A DNA stretch of 10,057 nucleotides from assembly GCA_026193435.1 (NCBI GenBank), contig JAPHUN010000155.1, positions 1 through 10,057 of the forward strand, written 5' to 3'. A model generated the notes under the pieces. It was not told the DNA's origin and ran no database searches. It saw only the letters and a list, made by a program, of their open reading frames with translations. The position numbers and the translations under genes were made by a program. How positions within the stretch are numbered: position 1 is the stretch's first letter; the number at the start of each line of letters is the position of its first letter. The DNA is from Chlorobium sp. GTDB lineage: Bacteria; Bacteroidota; Chlorobiia; Chlorobiales; Chlorobiaceae. This document shows, one piece after another, positions 1 to 6,172 of the stretch.

Positions 1-163
1 CAGAGCGGCCATCTCTTTCAATTGCAGACCCGACAGTCATAATGCTCTCAACCTGAACGGTCACGTGCTCTCTTCCTGCCTCAGGTGTTTCGGTCTTGTT
101 GCCGCCGCATCCCGAGAACAACAGAAAAAACCCGATAGATACAAGAAATAGTGAATGCTTCAT
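1..163 (-). CDS. Lipoprotein, probable periplasmic adaptor of an efflux pump (5' part only)
   Basis: Only the first 54 residues are in the window; the gene runs off the left edge. The ATG at 163 opens a lipoprotein signal peptide: MKHS, a hydrophobic stretch of about 12 residues, then the lipobox LFSGC with the lipidated cysteine at residue 19, followed by a polar Thr/Glu-rich linker. After the linker comes a beta-like stretch (HVTVQVESI), as at the start of HlyD/RND membrane-fusion proteins. The gene begins 28 bases after the TolC-like gene on the same strand, so the two are very likely co-transcribed. Lipid-anchored adaptors link an inner-membrane pump to a TolC channel. The lipoprotein call is read directly from the sequence; the adaptor role is inferred mainly from the neighbour, because the diagnostic biotinyl-lipoyl-like domain lies outside the window. 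Confidence 0.75.
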   Translation of the reverse strand, partial: MKHSLFLVSIGFFLLFSGCGGNKTETPEAGREHVTVQVESIMTVGSAIERDGRS

Positions 164-191
164 GGTTGTGTTGTGCTTGTTTACTCTTCAC

Positions 192-1517
192 TTATCCACC
201 AGTGTAATATTCCAGCAGACTTTCAGCCATGATAAGGTCGTACCTGGCTTTGTTCAAACGCATCTGCGCAAAGGTATAGGCCTGTTCCCTGCCGAGCAGC
301 TCAAATGTCATGGCCATGCCTGAACGATACCTCTCTCCCGTATAATCAAGGCTTAGCTTTGCCTCTTTCAGTGCGTTACCGGCGACAGCTATCCTGGATT
401 TCGCCGTGGAAATAGAACGGAGAGCGTGTCGAACTTCGAAACGGCTTCTGTCTCGAGCCTCTTCATACGCGTAGCGTGATTCAAGTTCAGATGATTTTGC
501 TTCCTGCTCCCTGCCCGGCTGCCTGCCGCCATCGTAGATCGTCCAGCTCATATTCAACCCGAGTGTCCAGCTGTGTTCATCCAGTCCGGGAAAAAAGTCA
601 TCGTTCAAACTGGTCTGAAGAAAAGCATTCACTCGAGGCAGTGAGCCCGCCTTTACCATTTCATATCGATATCCGGCCGCCTCGCTGTTCGCCTCGAGCG
701 CTTTCAGGTCGGCGCGTTCAGATACAGGGGTCTCATCAGCCAATGCGCCATTCACACCTCTTGACTGCAGTCCGTCAACGGGAACAATATCGGTCTCCCC
801 CTCAAGCCGCAGCATATGCCGCAACGCATCGGATGCCGTCCGGATTTCATCCTCAATGATCATTTGCTGCTCTTTGAGCTCAGCAAGTCGAACGGCGGTC
901 GAATACCTGTCAGACCTGTTTATCAATCCCTTTTTGTAGGCCTTTTCAGCTCCACGATCATGTCCACGCATGGTGTTGATCGAGCGCTTGACCGCCTGAA
1001 GATTGTTCCTGGCGAGAACCAGCGAGAAGTAGGTTTTTTTTACATCGAATGCAATGTTGTCACCCGCCCGCTCAAACTGATATTCAGCGGATTTCCTTGA
1101 CGCCCTCGACTCCAGCCGACCTTTATCGGCATCGATATTCAAAATCGGCTGACGCACTTCCAGACCGAGCTGAAAATCAGCAATACCGTCAGGATTGTTA
1201 AGCTTTGCAGGATCAAAATCCGACTGCCGGATCTTACCCTGACGAAGCTTGTAGGTAAAGGCAGCTGCCGGGTCGTTGGTATAGACCATCGTTTCCGAGA
1301 GTGTTACCGTCGGCAGATAGGGCCTGCCCGCCTGGATACTGCGTGCTTCAGCACGGTCAACCCTTGCCTTGGCAGCCTTTAACGAATAATTGTTTTTGCT
1401 CGCGATTTCCAGCGCCTGCTCAAGAGAGAGTCTCAGGACATCCTCCGCGTTGGCCGTAACCGGGAGGAACAGAAGCAACGCCAGAATGTAGCCGGGAACT
1501 CTGTTTAGAAGCTTCAT
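192..1517 (-). CDS. TolC-like outer membrane efflux protein
   Basis: The 441-residue protein has a Sec signal peptide (hydrophobic residues 10-20, likely cleavage after ANA at 22-24) and then the usual two-repeat outer membrane efflux protein layout. The start LSLEQALEIASKNNYSLKAA (about residues 30-49) is the classic opening of the family (OEP). Long alpha-helical, Ala/Arg/Glu-rich coiled-coil segments lie at about 40-65, 130-235 and 345-435. The second repeat is around LGLNMSWTIYDGG. The length is normal for TolC/CusC-type channels. It would form a trimeric channel exporting substrates across the outer membrane with a periplasmic adaptor and inner-membrane pump. The ATG at 1517 has an AAGGTG ribosome site a few bases upstream. 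The gene lies 40 bases after the CsoR/CstR-type regulator and 28 bases before the lipoprotein gene, all on the minus strand. The substrate cannot be told from this sequence. Confidence 0.93.
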   Translation of the reverse strand: MKLLNRVPGYILALLLFLPVTANAEDVLRLSLEQALEIASKNNYSLKAAKARVDRAEARSIQAGRPYLPTVTLSETMVYTNDPAAAFTYKLRQGKIRQSDFDPAKLNNPDGIADFQLGLEVRQPILNIDADKGRLESRASRKSAEYQFERAGDNIAFDVKKTYFSLVLARNNLQAVKRSINTMRGHDRGAEKAYKKGLINRSDRYSTAVRLAELKEQQMIIEDEIRTASDALRHMLRLEGETDIVPVDGLQSRGVNGALADETPVSERADLKALEANSEAAGYRYEMVKAGSLPRVNAFLQTSLNDDFFPGLDEHSWTLGLNMSWTIYDGGRQPGREQEAKSSELESRYAYEEARDRSRFEVRHALRSISTAKSRIAVAGNALKEAKLSLDYTGERYRSGMAMTFELLGREQAYTFAQMRLNKARYDLIMAESLLEYYTGG

Positions 1518-1557
1518 AACACCTTTTTCATTTAAAAATAATTTAGGTACCGGATAC

Positions 1558-1788
1558 TTATTTTTTCGATATCAGCTTAACGATTCTCTCCATATTCTCC
1601 GAGTCCCGCTCGCTTAAACACTCCTTCAGGCTGTTATTCAACACAAGAGAATAGGTCTTATCCAACGCGGCTTTTGCCGCCTGAAACTGAACAATAATCT
1701 TTTCACATTGTTCCCGTCGCTCAATCATCTTTATGAGCCCCTGAATCTGCCCACTGACTTTCTTTAACCGTATAACAACATCATCCAT
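1558..1788 (-). CDS. CsoR/RcnR/CstR-family repressor (DUF156), CstR-like cysteine pattern
   Basis: This 76-residue, all-helical protein matches the metal- and thiol-sensing repressor family. It shows RLKKVSGQIQGLIKMIE in helix 1, a Cys at residue 28 (REQCEKIIVQ), the Q-AAKAAL core of helix 2, and a second Cys at residue 57 (LKECL). The two cysteines are 29 residues apart, as in copper-sensing CsoR and persulfide-sensing CstR. The histidine that CsoR carries four residues before the second Cys is Ser53 here, so the CsoR Cys-His-Cys copper site is incomplete, while the two cysteines used by CstR are kept. Family members repress until the ligand or sulfur species releases them. As first gene of the efflux operon with an operator-like repeat upstream, it probably controls itself and the pump. 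AGGGG about 9 bases before the ATG is a good ribosome site. The family is secure; the ligand is inference. Confidence 0.92.
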   Translation of the reverse strand: MDDVVIRLKKVSGQIQGLIKMIERREQCEKIIVQFQAAKAALDKTYSLVLNNSLKECLSERDSENMERIVKLISKK

Positions 1789-1826
1789 AACCTGTCCCCT
1801 CGTATCTTTTACTCAGAGTAATACCG

Positions 1827-1856
1827 AAAATACCCCTACCCCGTATAGGTATACAA
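1827..1856 (-). promoter_or_regulatory. Candidate promoter with embedded CsoR/CstR-type operator
   Basis: Read on the minus strand, a -35-like TTGTAT (1856-1851) and a -10-like TATTTT (1832-1827) are separated by 18 bases, about 40 bases before the regulator's start codon. The spacer holds an imperfect inverted repeat at 1837-1851, TACCC-CGTAT-AGGTA on the plus strand, with one mismatch between arms, and a further TACCCC immediately beside it (1831-1836). TACCC/GGGTA arms around a short centre are the usual shape of CsoR and CstR operators. Placing the operator in the spacer would block RNA polymerase directly. The repeat is seen; binding and promoter activity are inferred. Confidence 0.5.
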
Positions 1857-1859
1857 TAT

Positions 1860-2192
1860 ATCAGGTTTCTTTTTTATTAGCAAAGAAAAAATTCCGGTCG
1901 GTATCGACGACTGTAACGGAACTGTTGATGGAACGAAAACGTTTAACAAAGCTGTCAGAGTTATGTAAATTTGTATCGAAAACCTATTGTTAATGACCAA
2001 CGTTGAACGATGCTCGAACATTCTGTAACAGAATCATCCGGCAGTAAGCGACAGAATGCTGATACGACTATTGAGCACCATCCAGAGTGCATGAGGACGG
2101 CAATACCAAAGCCGGGTTATTGTAACCTTGCTTACCGCCAACGGTAAAAACCTTTAACGAGCCACCAACAAGTCACAGATTATAGTACCATC
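1860..2192. other. Non-coding stretch between divergent genes
   Basis: No convincing gene is present in this part of the 404-base gap between the divergent regulator and DUF1997-like genes. It holds two short symmetric elements: ATTCTG-TAA-CAGAAT (2020-2034) and TTACCG-CCAA-CGGTAA (2132-2147). Neither is followed by a T-run, so neither is a terminator. The promoter of the 2193 gene should lie here; a TATAGT hexamer at about 2181-2186 is the nearest -10-like match, but it is only a few bases before the start codon. Confidence 0.4.
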
Positions 2193-2834
2193 ATGGAAGT
2201 AATCGGAAAAAGCAAAGCACATATAGTACTGGATTCATGCCTCACGGAATCCGCAGACTACTTTTCAGACCATTTACGCATCCTTAAATGCAATCCTTAT
2301 TGTACAAACATTGATTATCACGAAAATCTGGATCTTTTTCAATGGACTTTCGAGGTTGACGATCCGAGAAACAATCCTATAGTCGCACTCTTTTTCGTGC
2401 AACAGGATGTAGAGCACCTTCCTCCCGGAAGCCCTCAACTGGAAAAATGCGCGAACACCAACGGGAAAAAGCTCTCAGAAAATATCGGAGGAAAACTGAT
2501 CAGGTGGAGAACGGCAGAAACGAAACCGGAAGTCGAAATAACCAGTAATAACACATTCATCGGAGACGCGGAGGCGGAAATCTGTCTGTTGCACCATGAT
2601 GACAACAAAACATCGGTTCATTTTGAAACCAACATGACTCTGGATTTCAAGCTCTCTTTCCCGTTAAATATGATGCCTGAAATGGTCTTGAAATTCATGA
2701 CGGAAACCATTATGTCCAAGATAATGCAACAGGCGACGGAAAGCATGCTCTGTAAGGTTCAGTCAGATATCTGCTGTATCGATGCGGCTATCGATGCCGA
2801 AGGAGAAGCAAGAAATGTAGCACCGAAAAGGTAA
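2193..2834 (+). CDS. Soluble SRPBCC/DUF1997-like protein of unknown function
   Basis: The product has 213 residues, no signal peptide and no membrane segment. Its pattern (alternating beta strands such as IDYHENLDLFQWTFEV and TSVHFETNMTLDFKLSF, then a long C-terminal helix from about residue 157) resembles the SRPBCC/START fold. I think it belongs to the DUF1997 group found in cyanobacteria, plants and green sulfur bacteria, but I could not confirm this by alignment. The protein is rich in cysteine, notably near the C terminus (C187, and adjacent C194 and C195). No function is known to me. It is transcribed alone, converging on the bchV operon and ending in a strong terminator. There is no clear ribosome site before the ATG at 2193. 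Proximity to pigment genes makes a role linked to tetrapyrroles or lipids possible, but this is only a guess. Confidence 0.7.
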   Translation: MEVIGKSKAHIVLDSCLTESADYFSDHLRILKCNPYCTNIDYHENLDLFQWTFEVDDPRNNPIVALFFVQQDVEHLPPGSPQLEKCANTNGKKLSENIGGKLIRWRTAETKPEVEITSNNTFIGDAEAEICLLHHDDNKTSVHFETNMTLDFKLSFPLNMMPEMVLKFMTETIMSKIMQQATESMLCKVQSDICCIDAAIDAEGEARNVAPKR

Positions 2835-2880
2835 ACCAACTGCTCACTATCAGAAGAGTAGGGAAAAGCACAACACAATG

Positions 2881-2916
2881 CAGGGAGTGACGGAATCATG
2901 CTCCCTGTTTTTTTTT
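2881..2916 (+). terminator. Rho-independent terminator of the DUF1997-like gene
   Basis: A 7-bp stem, CAGGGAG (2881-2887) with CTCCCTG (2901-2907), closes a 13-base loop and runs straight into nine T residues (2908-2916). It lies 46 bases after the stop codon at 2834. It works for plus-strand transcripts only: on the minus strand no T-run follows the stem. The convergent minus-strand gene ends inside the loop, so its last codons are read from the terminator's T-run and right arm. Confidence 0.88.
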
Positions 2917-3123
2917 GCTGTTACGCTTTGCGATAACAAAACCGGAGAAGTAGATAACAAGAAAACCGCATACAATAACCGTCATAAACACCTGGCGGTC
3001 AACCACTGTTGTCAGCTGACCGGACTCCCATATCATATAGACCAGAACCGCCCATAAACCGCCCATAGAGAATACGGCACGATTCCACAAGCTTTTGAAA
3101 CTGCCATTAAGCATAATCAACAT
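2896..3123 (-). CDS. Small two-helix membrane protein downstream of bchV
   Basis: This 75-residue protein has two predicted membrane segments (about residues 18-32 and 45-64) joined by a short polar loop (WESGQLTTVVDRQ), and ends in a basic tail (AKRNSKKKQGA), suggesting a cytoplasmic C terminus. I do not recognise a family. It starts 37 bases after the bchV-like gene on the same strand, so it is probably its operon partner. The ATG at 3123 has no ribosome site; an in-frame ATG at 3114 (residue 4) is an equal candidate. The last codons overlap the terminator of the converging gene. The hydrophobic pattern and operon position argue that it is real. It may assist a membrane-bound pigment enzyme, but nothing in the sequence proves that. 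Confidence 0.65.
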   Translation of the reverse strand: MLIMLNGSFKSLWNRAVFSMGGLWAVLVYMIWESGQLTTVVDRQVFMTVIVCGFLVIYFSGFVIAKRNSKKKQGA

Positions 3124-3150
3124 TTTTAAAAAAATTAAAAATCAGCTCAC

Positions 3151-3178
3151 GCAGGTCCGGCTATAACACACCGCCTGC
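3151..3178 (-). other. Stem-loop across the bchV stop codon
   Basis: GCAGG/CCTGC (3151-3155 with 3174-3178) and CGG/CCG (3158-3160 with 3171-3173) form an 8-bp stem with a 2-base bulge; the 10-base loop contains the bchV TAG stop. On the minus strand two T-runs follow, but they begin about 10 bases after the stem, which is too far for a standard terminator. It could weaken read-through into the small membrane-protein gene or stabilise the bchV mRNA end. Confidence 0.3.
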
Positions 3179-3634
3179 TTTTAATCGACGCTCATTGCGC
3201 TTTTCAAGAAGTATCCTGACAAGGTACTGCAACGCGTTAATAACATAGGTAAAGTAAGCGAGGAACGCCTCCCAGATCAATACATCTTCCGGATATCCCA
3301 TATAGGCCATGACAAAATAGAGGAGATGGAAAAAAGCCGCAACCGTACTGCCCACATCCTCCCAGATGAACTCCTTGCCGTATATCCATACATTAAAGAT
3401 TTCTTTCTCGAAAAATGCTCCGGTAATCAGAAGAAGACCAAAAAGGAGCGTTTTGAACAATATGACAAGACTGACCCAGTAAAAACTGAAAATCTGGTCA
3501 TTCTGCGCGTAAAGAAAGGTCACGACAAGACCAGTCAAAAACACCACGAACTGAATGGGAGCTAAAATAAGCTGTATATCAGTCCATACTGAAGCATTGC
3601 GTTTCGCCAGCTGCTCTGGAGTATAACGAGGCAT
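3161..3634 (-). CDS. bchV: 3-vinyl (bacterio)chlorophyllide hydratase, BchF/BchV family
   Basis: The protein hydrates the C3 vinyl group to hydroxyethyl during bacteriochlorophyll synthesis, on the membrane. The 157-residue product matches the family along its length: the opening [18 protein letters not shown], then [13 protein letters not shown], the central [19 protein letters not shown] (about 76-94) and [12 protein letters not shown] (126-137). Four hydrophobic segments lie at about 24-42, 51-73, 98-114 and 121-141. Green sulfur bacteria carry two paralogues, BchF and BchV. I choose BchV because in Chlorobaculum tepidum bchV lies beside bchQ, as a BchQ-like gene does here; this is recalled knowledge and not proven by sequence. 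The start at 3634 is preferred because family members begin at this point and AGGGA sits 10 bases upstream. A TTG at 3682 would add 16 residues and also has a GAGGG site. Its control region is shared with the divergent radical SAM gene. Confidence 0.85.
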   Translation of the reverse strand: MPRYTPEQLAKRNASVWTDIQLILAPIQFVVFLTGLVVTFLYAQNDQIFSFYWVSLVILFKTLLFGLLLITGAFFEKEIFNVWIYGKEFIWEDVGSTVAAFFHLLYFVMAYMGYPEDVLIWEAFLAYFTYVINALQYLVRILLEKRNERRLKAGGVL

Positions 3635-3831
3635 GGTACAAAAATCCCTGATAGGTGTTAACGGAACTAAAAAACGTAGCAATACTTGGTTACCCTCTTT
3701 TCAGCAATGAATATATTACCTAAATCGATCGTTTCAAATTACCCGGTTTCTCCTGCCGGGGTTCTGCCTGCAGCGTATTGCATTCTTCACTATTGCGACA
3801 GCACGTAGAGGTTATCCGCTGCACGCTGATT

Positions 3832-4035
3832 TCAAACCACGTCATCCTTCATGAAGCGAAAAAAAAACTCTCGATCCGACAGTCTTTCACAATCAGCTGA
3901 ATCAAACAAAGCGTCACAGAACACCCGTACCGCTCTTGAACGCCCTGCAATAACCCTACAAATCTCCGGCCAAACATTGTTGTTTATCCTTTCGTTTTTA
4001 CTATTATAAAGATCAAATAAACCTGCCGTCGACAT
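3832..4035 (-). CDS. Doubtful small ORF in the bchV-bchQ gap
   Basis: The frame would encode 67 residues with no signal peptide or membrane segment; the middle (EICRVIAGRSRAVRVFCDALF) could form an amphipathic helix and the end is acidic/aromatic. I recognise no family. Against it: there is no ribosome site, its start codon lies within one arm of a 10-bp inverted repeat that looks regulatory, and its codon choice (AGG, AGA, CGA) is less regular than that of its neighbours. It may be a non-coding coincidence or the remnant of an old gene. Confidence 0.2.
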   Translation of the reverse strand: MSTAGLFDLYNSKNERINNNVWPEICRVIAGRSRAVRVFCDALFDSADCERLSDREFFFRFMKDDVV

Positions 4036-4059
4036 ACATGCTACGCTTCAGCATGTATG
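4033..4059. repeat. Perfect 10-bp inverted repeat upstream of the BchQ-like gene
   Basis: CATACATGCT (4033-4042) and AGCATGTATG (4050-4059) are exact reverse complements around the 7-base centre ACGCTTC. No T-run follows on either strand, so it is not an intrinsic terminator. It lies 67 bases before the start at 4126 and may be an operator for a dimeric regulator or a leader-mRNA hairpin. Confidence 0.6.
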
Positions 4060-4081
4060 AGACACACCAGGAATGCCACTA

Positions 4082-4091
4082 TACTCGAGTA
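4082..4091. repeat. Perfect 10-base palindrome before the BchQ-like gene
   Basis: TACTCGAGTA is fully self-complementary and sits 34 bases before the start codon at 4126, 22 bases after the larger inverted repeat. Such a position fits a regulator site over or just after a promoter, but a 10-base palindrome can arise by chance. Confidence 0.35.
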
Positions 4092-4125
4092 ATACGCTAC
4101 GCCAATAATCTGTTTTTATAAGACA

Positions 4126-5541
4126 ATGTTTACGTCAGCAGGCTCCTCGGATACACCAGTTAAACCCCTCAAAATCCTGTTTGTTGCCCCAAAAGGCAAA
4201 AAGGATTCCAAGTCCAATCAGAAACCGCTTTTTCATATGGCACTTGGTGTGCTGGTAAGCCTTACGCCACCTGAACATACCGTAGACATCATTGACGAGC
4301 ATTTCGGGGATACGATCGATTACGATAAAGAGTACGACTTTGTCGGCATTACTGCACGGACGATTGATGCTACCCGGGCCTATGAAATTGCCGACAATTT
4401 CAGAAAAAAAGGCCAAAAGGTTATCCTTGGCGGCATTCATCCATCATTCAACCCTGACGAAGCTGCTCAGCATGCTGATACGATTGTATGTGGTGAGGCT
4501 GAAAATCTCTGGACCACAGTTCTGGATGATGTGTCACACAACCGGTTAAAGCCCAGCTACAACTCCAAAGACTTTCCCCCGGTCAAAGAGATCGCCCCAC
4601 TCGATTACAAAAGAATCGCAGCTGCATCACTTCGGGAAAAAGTCGATACCACAAGGGCCATCCCCATCTACGTTACCCGGGGCTGCCCATATACCTGTTC
4701 ATTTTGCGTTACACCGAATTTCACGGGAAAACTCTATCGCACACAGAAACCTGAAGACCTGAAAGCTCAGATTCAAGCCGCCAAAGAGGCGTTTTTCAAG
4801 AAAAACGGCACCTCCTCGAAACCCTGGTTCATGCTCTGCGACGAAAACCTTGGTATAAACAAAAAACGGCTCTGGGAAGCGCTTGAAACGATCAAGGAAT
4901 GTGATATCATATTCAGCGTCTTTTTAAGCATGAACTTCATTGAAGATGACGAGACGGTGAAAAGACTGGTTGAAGCAGGATGCTTCATGGCTCTGGTCGG
5001 GATAGAATCCATCAAGCAAAGTAATCTGGAGGCCTACCAGAAGTCGCATGTAAACACTCCCGAAAAAATAATCGAGACTATAGACCGCTGCAGAAAGGCC
5101 GGGCTGAGCGTTCAGGGAAACTTCCTTATCAATCCAAACCTCGACAGCTTCGAGGATATGGACGATCTTGTACGGTTTATCAGCAAAAACAATATTTTTA
5201 TGCCCATCATGCAGATCATCACTCCGTACCCCGGAACGAGTATGTATAATGAGTATAAGGAGCAGGGTCTGATAACCGATGAGGACTGGGAAAAATACAA
5301 CGCGATAAACGTTGTCATCCGCTCGCCCCATTACGATCCCGTTGAATTCCAGTACAAATTCATGAAAAGCTACTATCAGGCATATTCATGGAAAAACATC
5401 GTCAACAGGATCACCCACAATCCGCACCCTGTCATGAACTTTGTCACAAGCTTCGCGTTCAGAAAAAACCTTCAGGAACTGCTGCAGACCTTCGAGAGTG
5501 ATCACGGGATGAAACGTTCCAACAAACTTAATTTATACTAA
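4126..5541 (+). CDS. bchQ: Radical SAM protein with B12-binding-like N-domain; probable bacteriochlorophyll C8(2) methyltransferase
   Basis: The 471-residue protein has an N-terminal cobalamin-binding-like Rossmann domain (about residues 15-140: [20 protein letters not shown], then [15 protein letters not shown] and DTIVCGEAE). It lacks the DxHxxG motif, as is common in this class. A radical SAM barrel follows with the cluster motif CPYTCSFC (C187, C191, C194). The layout is that of BchE and its relatives BchQ and BchR, which methylate the C8 and C12 side chains of bacteriochlorophyll c/d/e. I favour BchQ because a BchV-family gene lies next to it, an arrangement I recall from Chlorobaculum tepidum. 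BchR, BchE (usually longer) or another class B enzyme remain possible from sequence alone. No strong ribosome site precedes the ATG at 4126. The gene is followed by a 41-residue ORF 14 bases later and then by a Csm gene. Confidence 0.78.
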   Translation: MFTSAGSSDTPVKPLKILFVAPKGKKDSKSNQKPLFHMALGVLVSLTPPEHTVDIIDEHFGDTIDYDKEYDFVGITARTIDATRAYEIADNFRKKGQKVILGGIHPSFNPDEAAQHADTIVCGEAENLWTTVLDDVSHNRLKPSYNSKDFPPVKEIAPLDYKRIAAASLREKVDTTRAIPIYVTRGCPYTCSFCVTPNFTGKLYRTQKPEDLKAQIQAAKEAFFKKNGTSSKPWFMLCDENLGINKKRLWEALETIKECDIIFSVFLSMNFIEDDETVKRLVEAGCFMALVGIESIKQSNLEAYQKSHVNTPEKIIETIDRCRKAGLSVQGNFLINPNLDSFEDMDDLVRFISKNNIFMPIMQIITPYPGTSMYNEYKEQGLITDEDWEKYNAINVVIRSPHYDPVEFQYKFMKSYYQAYSWKNIVNRITHNPHPVMNFVTSFAFRKNLQELLQTFESDHGMKRSNKLNLY

Positions 5542-5555
5542 AGATTTTCAGAATA

Positions 5556-5681
5556 ATGGAGTTTATCGCCACATATACCACCATCATTGCACCTGTAGTG
5601 TTTTTTATCACGGGCATCTTTATTGTCATGCTCCTCAACAGGTTTATCGGCAAACAAAAAACACAGGACAGAAACAACTGA
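5556..5681 (+). CDS. 41-residue single-span membrane peptide
   Basis: An ATG at 5556, 14 bases after the stop of the BchQ-like gene, opens a frame ending at TGA 5679-5681. The product begins MEFIATYTTI, carries one long hydrophobic helix (about residues 8-28, including APVVFFITGIFIVMLL) and ends in a basic polar tail (NRFIGKQKTQDRNN), so the N terminus should face out and the C terminus the cytoplasm. Clean helix-plus-basic-tail architecture and tight spacing argue that it is a real gene, probably co-transcribed with the upstream one. It has no recognised family and only a weak ribosome site (purine-rich AAAGA). Confidence 0.5.
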   Translation: MEFIATYTTIIAPVVFFITGIFIVMLLNRFIGKQKTQDRNN

Positions 5682-5865
5682 AACTGATAATAAGCCGGTA
5701 ATTTTGTGTTTGCGTAACTATCGAAAATGTTTTAATTTCAGAAAAACAAGCCTGTTGGAAGACTGGCAGACTTTTAAACGACACGGTCACGATAGCCACA
5801 ATCAGGCAGAAGTTAAAACAAATTAGTTCTCGTTTCTTTTTTTCAACTCAAAACATAATACAATC

Positions 5866-6093
5866 ATGTCAAACGGAAGCAACGATTTAGCAGGCGCAAT
5901 CTCCGGGCTCATGGAAACTGTCGGCAAACTCGGCCAGCAGCAGATTGAAGTCCTCAACAACGGCCTCAAAACAGTATCCGACATGGTAGGCCCACTTGGC
6001 AAAACCATGACAGATCTGATGGGCAACATGGCAAATACCGTCAATGAGGTATTGCAGAATGTTTCCTCATCTATCGGCGGCGGCTCCAAGTAA
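5866..6093 (+). CDS. csmB: Chlorosome envelope protein, CsmB/CsmF family
   Basis: This 75-residue protein has the length and composition of the small Csm proteins that coat the lipid monolayer of the chlorosome, the light-harvesting body of green sulfur bacteria. It starts MSNGSNDLAGAISGLMETVG and continues as one long Gly/Ala/Val/Leu- and Asn/Gln-rich amphipathic region, with KLGQQQIEVLNNGL and VGPLGKTMTDLMGNMANTVN, ending GGGSK. There are no Cys or Trp residues and no signal peptide. CsmB and CsmF are homologues of this size; I cannot tell which one this is, so the symbol is tentative. It is likely a single-gene transcript, as 184 bases precede it and a strong terminator follows. No ribosome site is obvious before the ATG at 5866, which is unusual for a protein expected to be abundant. 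Confidence 0.8.
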   Translation: MSNGSNDLAGAISGLMETVGKLGQQQIEVLNNGLKTVSDMVGPLGKTMTDLMGNMANTVNEVLQNVSSSIGGGSK

Positions 6094-6113
6094 TTCGCCT
6101 GTCGGAAAAGCTC

Positions 6114-6149
6114 AGCACCTTATGCTTTGCCGCATAAGGTGCTTTTTTT
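6114..6149 (+). terminator. Strong intrinsic terminator after the Csm gene
   Basis: A perfect 12-bp stem, AGCACCTTATGC (6114-6125) with GCATAAGGTGCT (6132-6143), encloses the 6-base loop TTTGCC and ends in seven T residues (6143-6149). It starts 20 bases after the Csm stop codon. Only 23 bases separate the end of the T-run from the next gene's start at 6173. Confidence 0.95.
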
Positions 6150-6172
6150 ATTTCTCCTACACTCTCAACGCC

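Larger units (their letters stand above)
3635..4125. promoter_or_regulatory. Divergent control region between bchV and the BchQ-like gene
   Basis: The 491-base gap must hold the promoters for both pigment genes. It contains a weak 9-base-loop hairpin, CCCGG/CCGGG (3742-3746 with 3756-3760), a doubtful minus-strand reading frame (3832-4035), a 10-bp inverted repeat (4033-4059) and a perfect 10-base palindrome (4082-4091). No confident sigma70 -35/-10 pair stands out. A TATAAG at about 4115-4120 is too near the start codon at 4126 for a normal leader. Confidence 0.5.

Noticed and set aside
1836..2021. A 61-residue minus-strand frame upstream of the CsoR/CstR-like gene
   Set aside because: It overlaps the likely promoter and operator, has no ribosome site and no family resemblance; composition looks like chance.
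2132..2147. Hairpin TTACCG-CCAA-CGGTAA
   Set aside because: A 6-bp stem without a following T-run on either strand; too short to call as a functional element.
3742..3760. CCCGG/CCGGG hairpin in the bchV-bchQ gap
   Set aside because: Only 5 bp with a 9-base loop and no T-run; expected by chance in a gap of this size.
5699..5706. TAATTTTG, which fits the Bacteroidetes-type -7 element TAnnTTTG, upstream of the Csm gene
   Set aside because: No matching -33 TTG lies at the right distance, and use of this promoter type in green sulfur bacteria is uncertain to me.
6044..6172. An upstream extension of the AmgK-like gene to an ATG at 6044
   Set aside because: The extra codons would overlap the Csm gene and read through its perfect terminator; family homology begins only after 6173.
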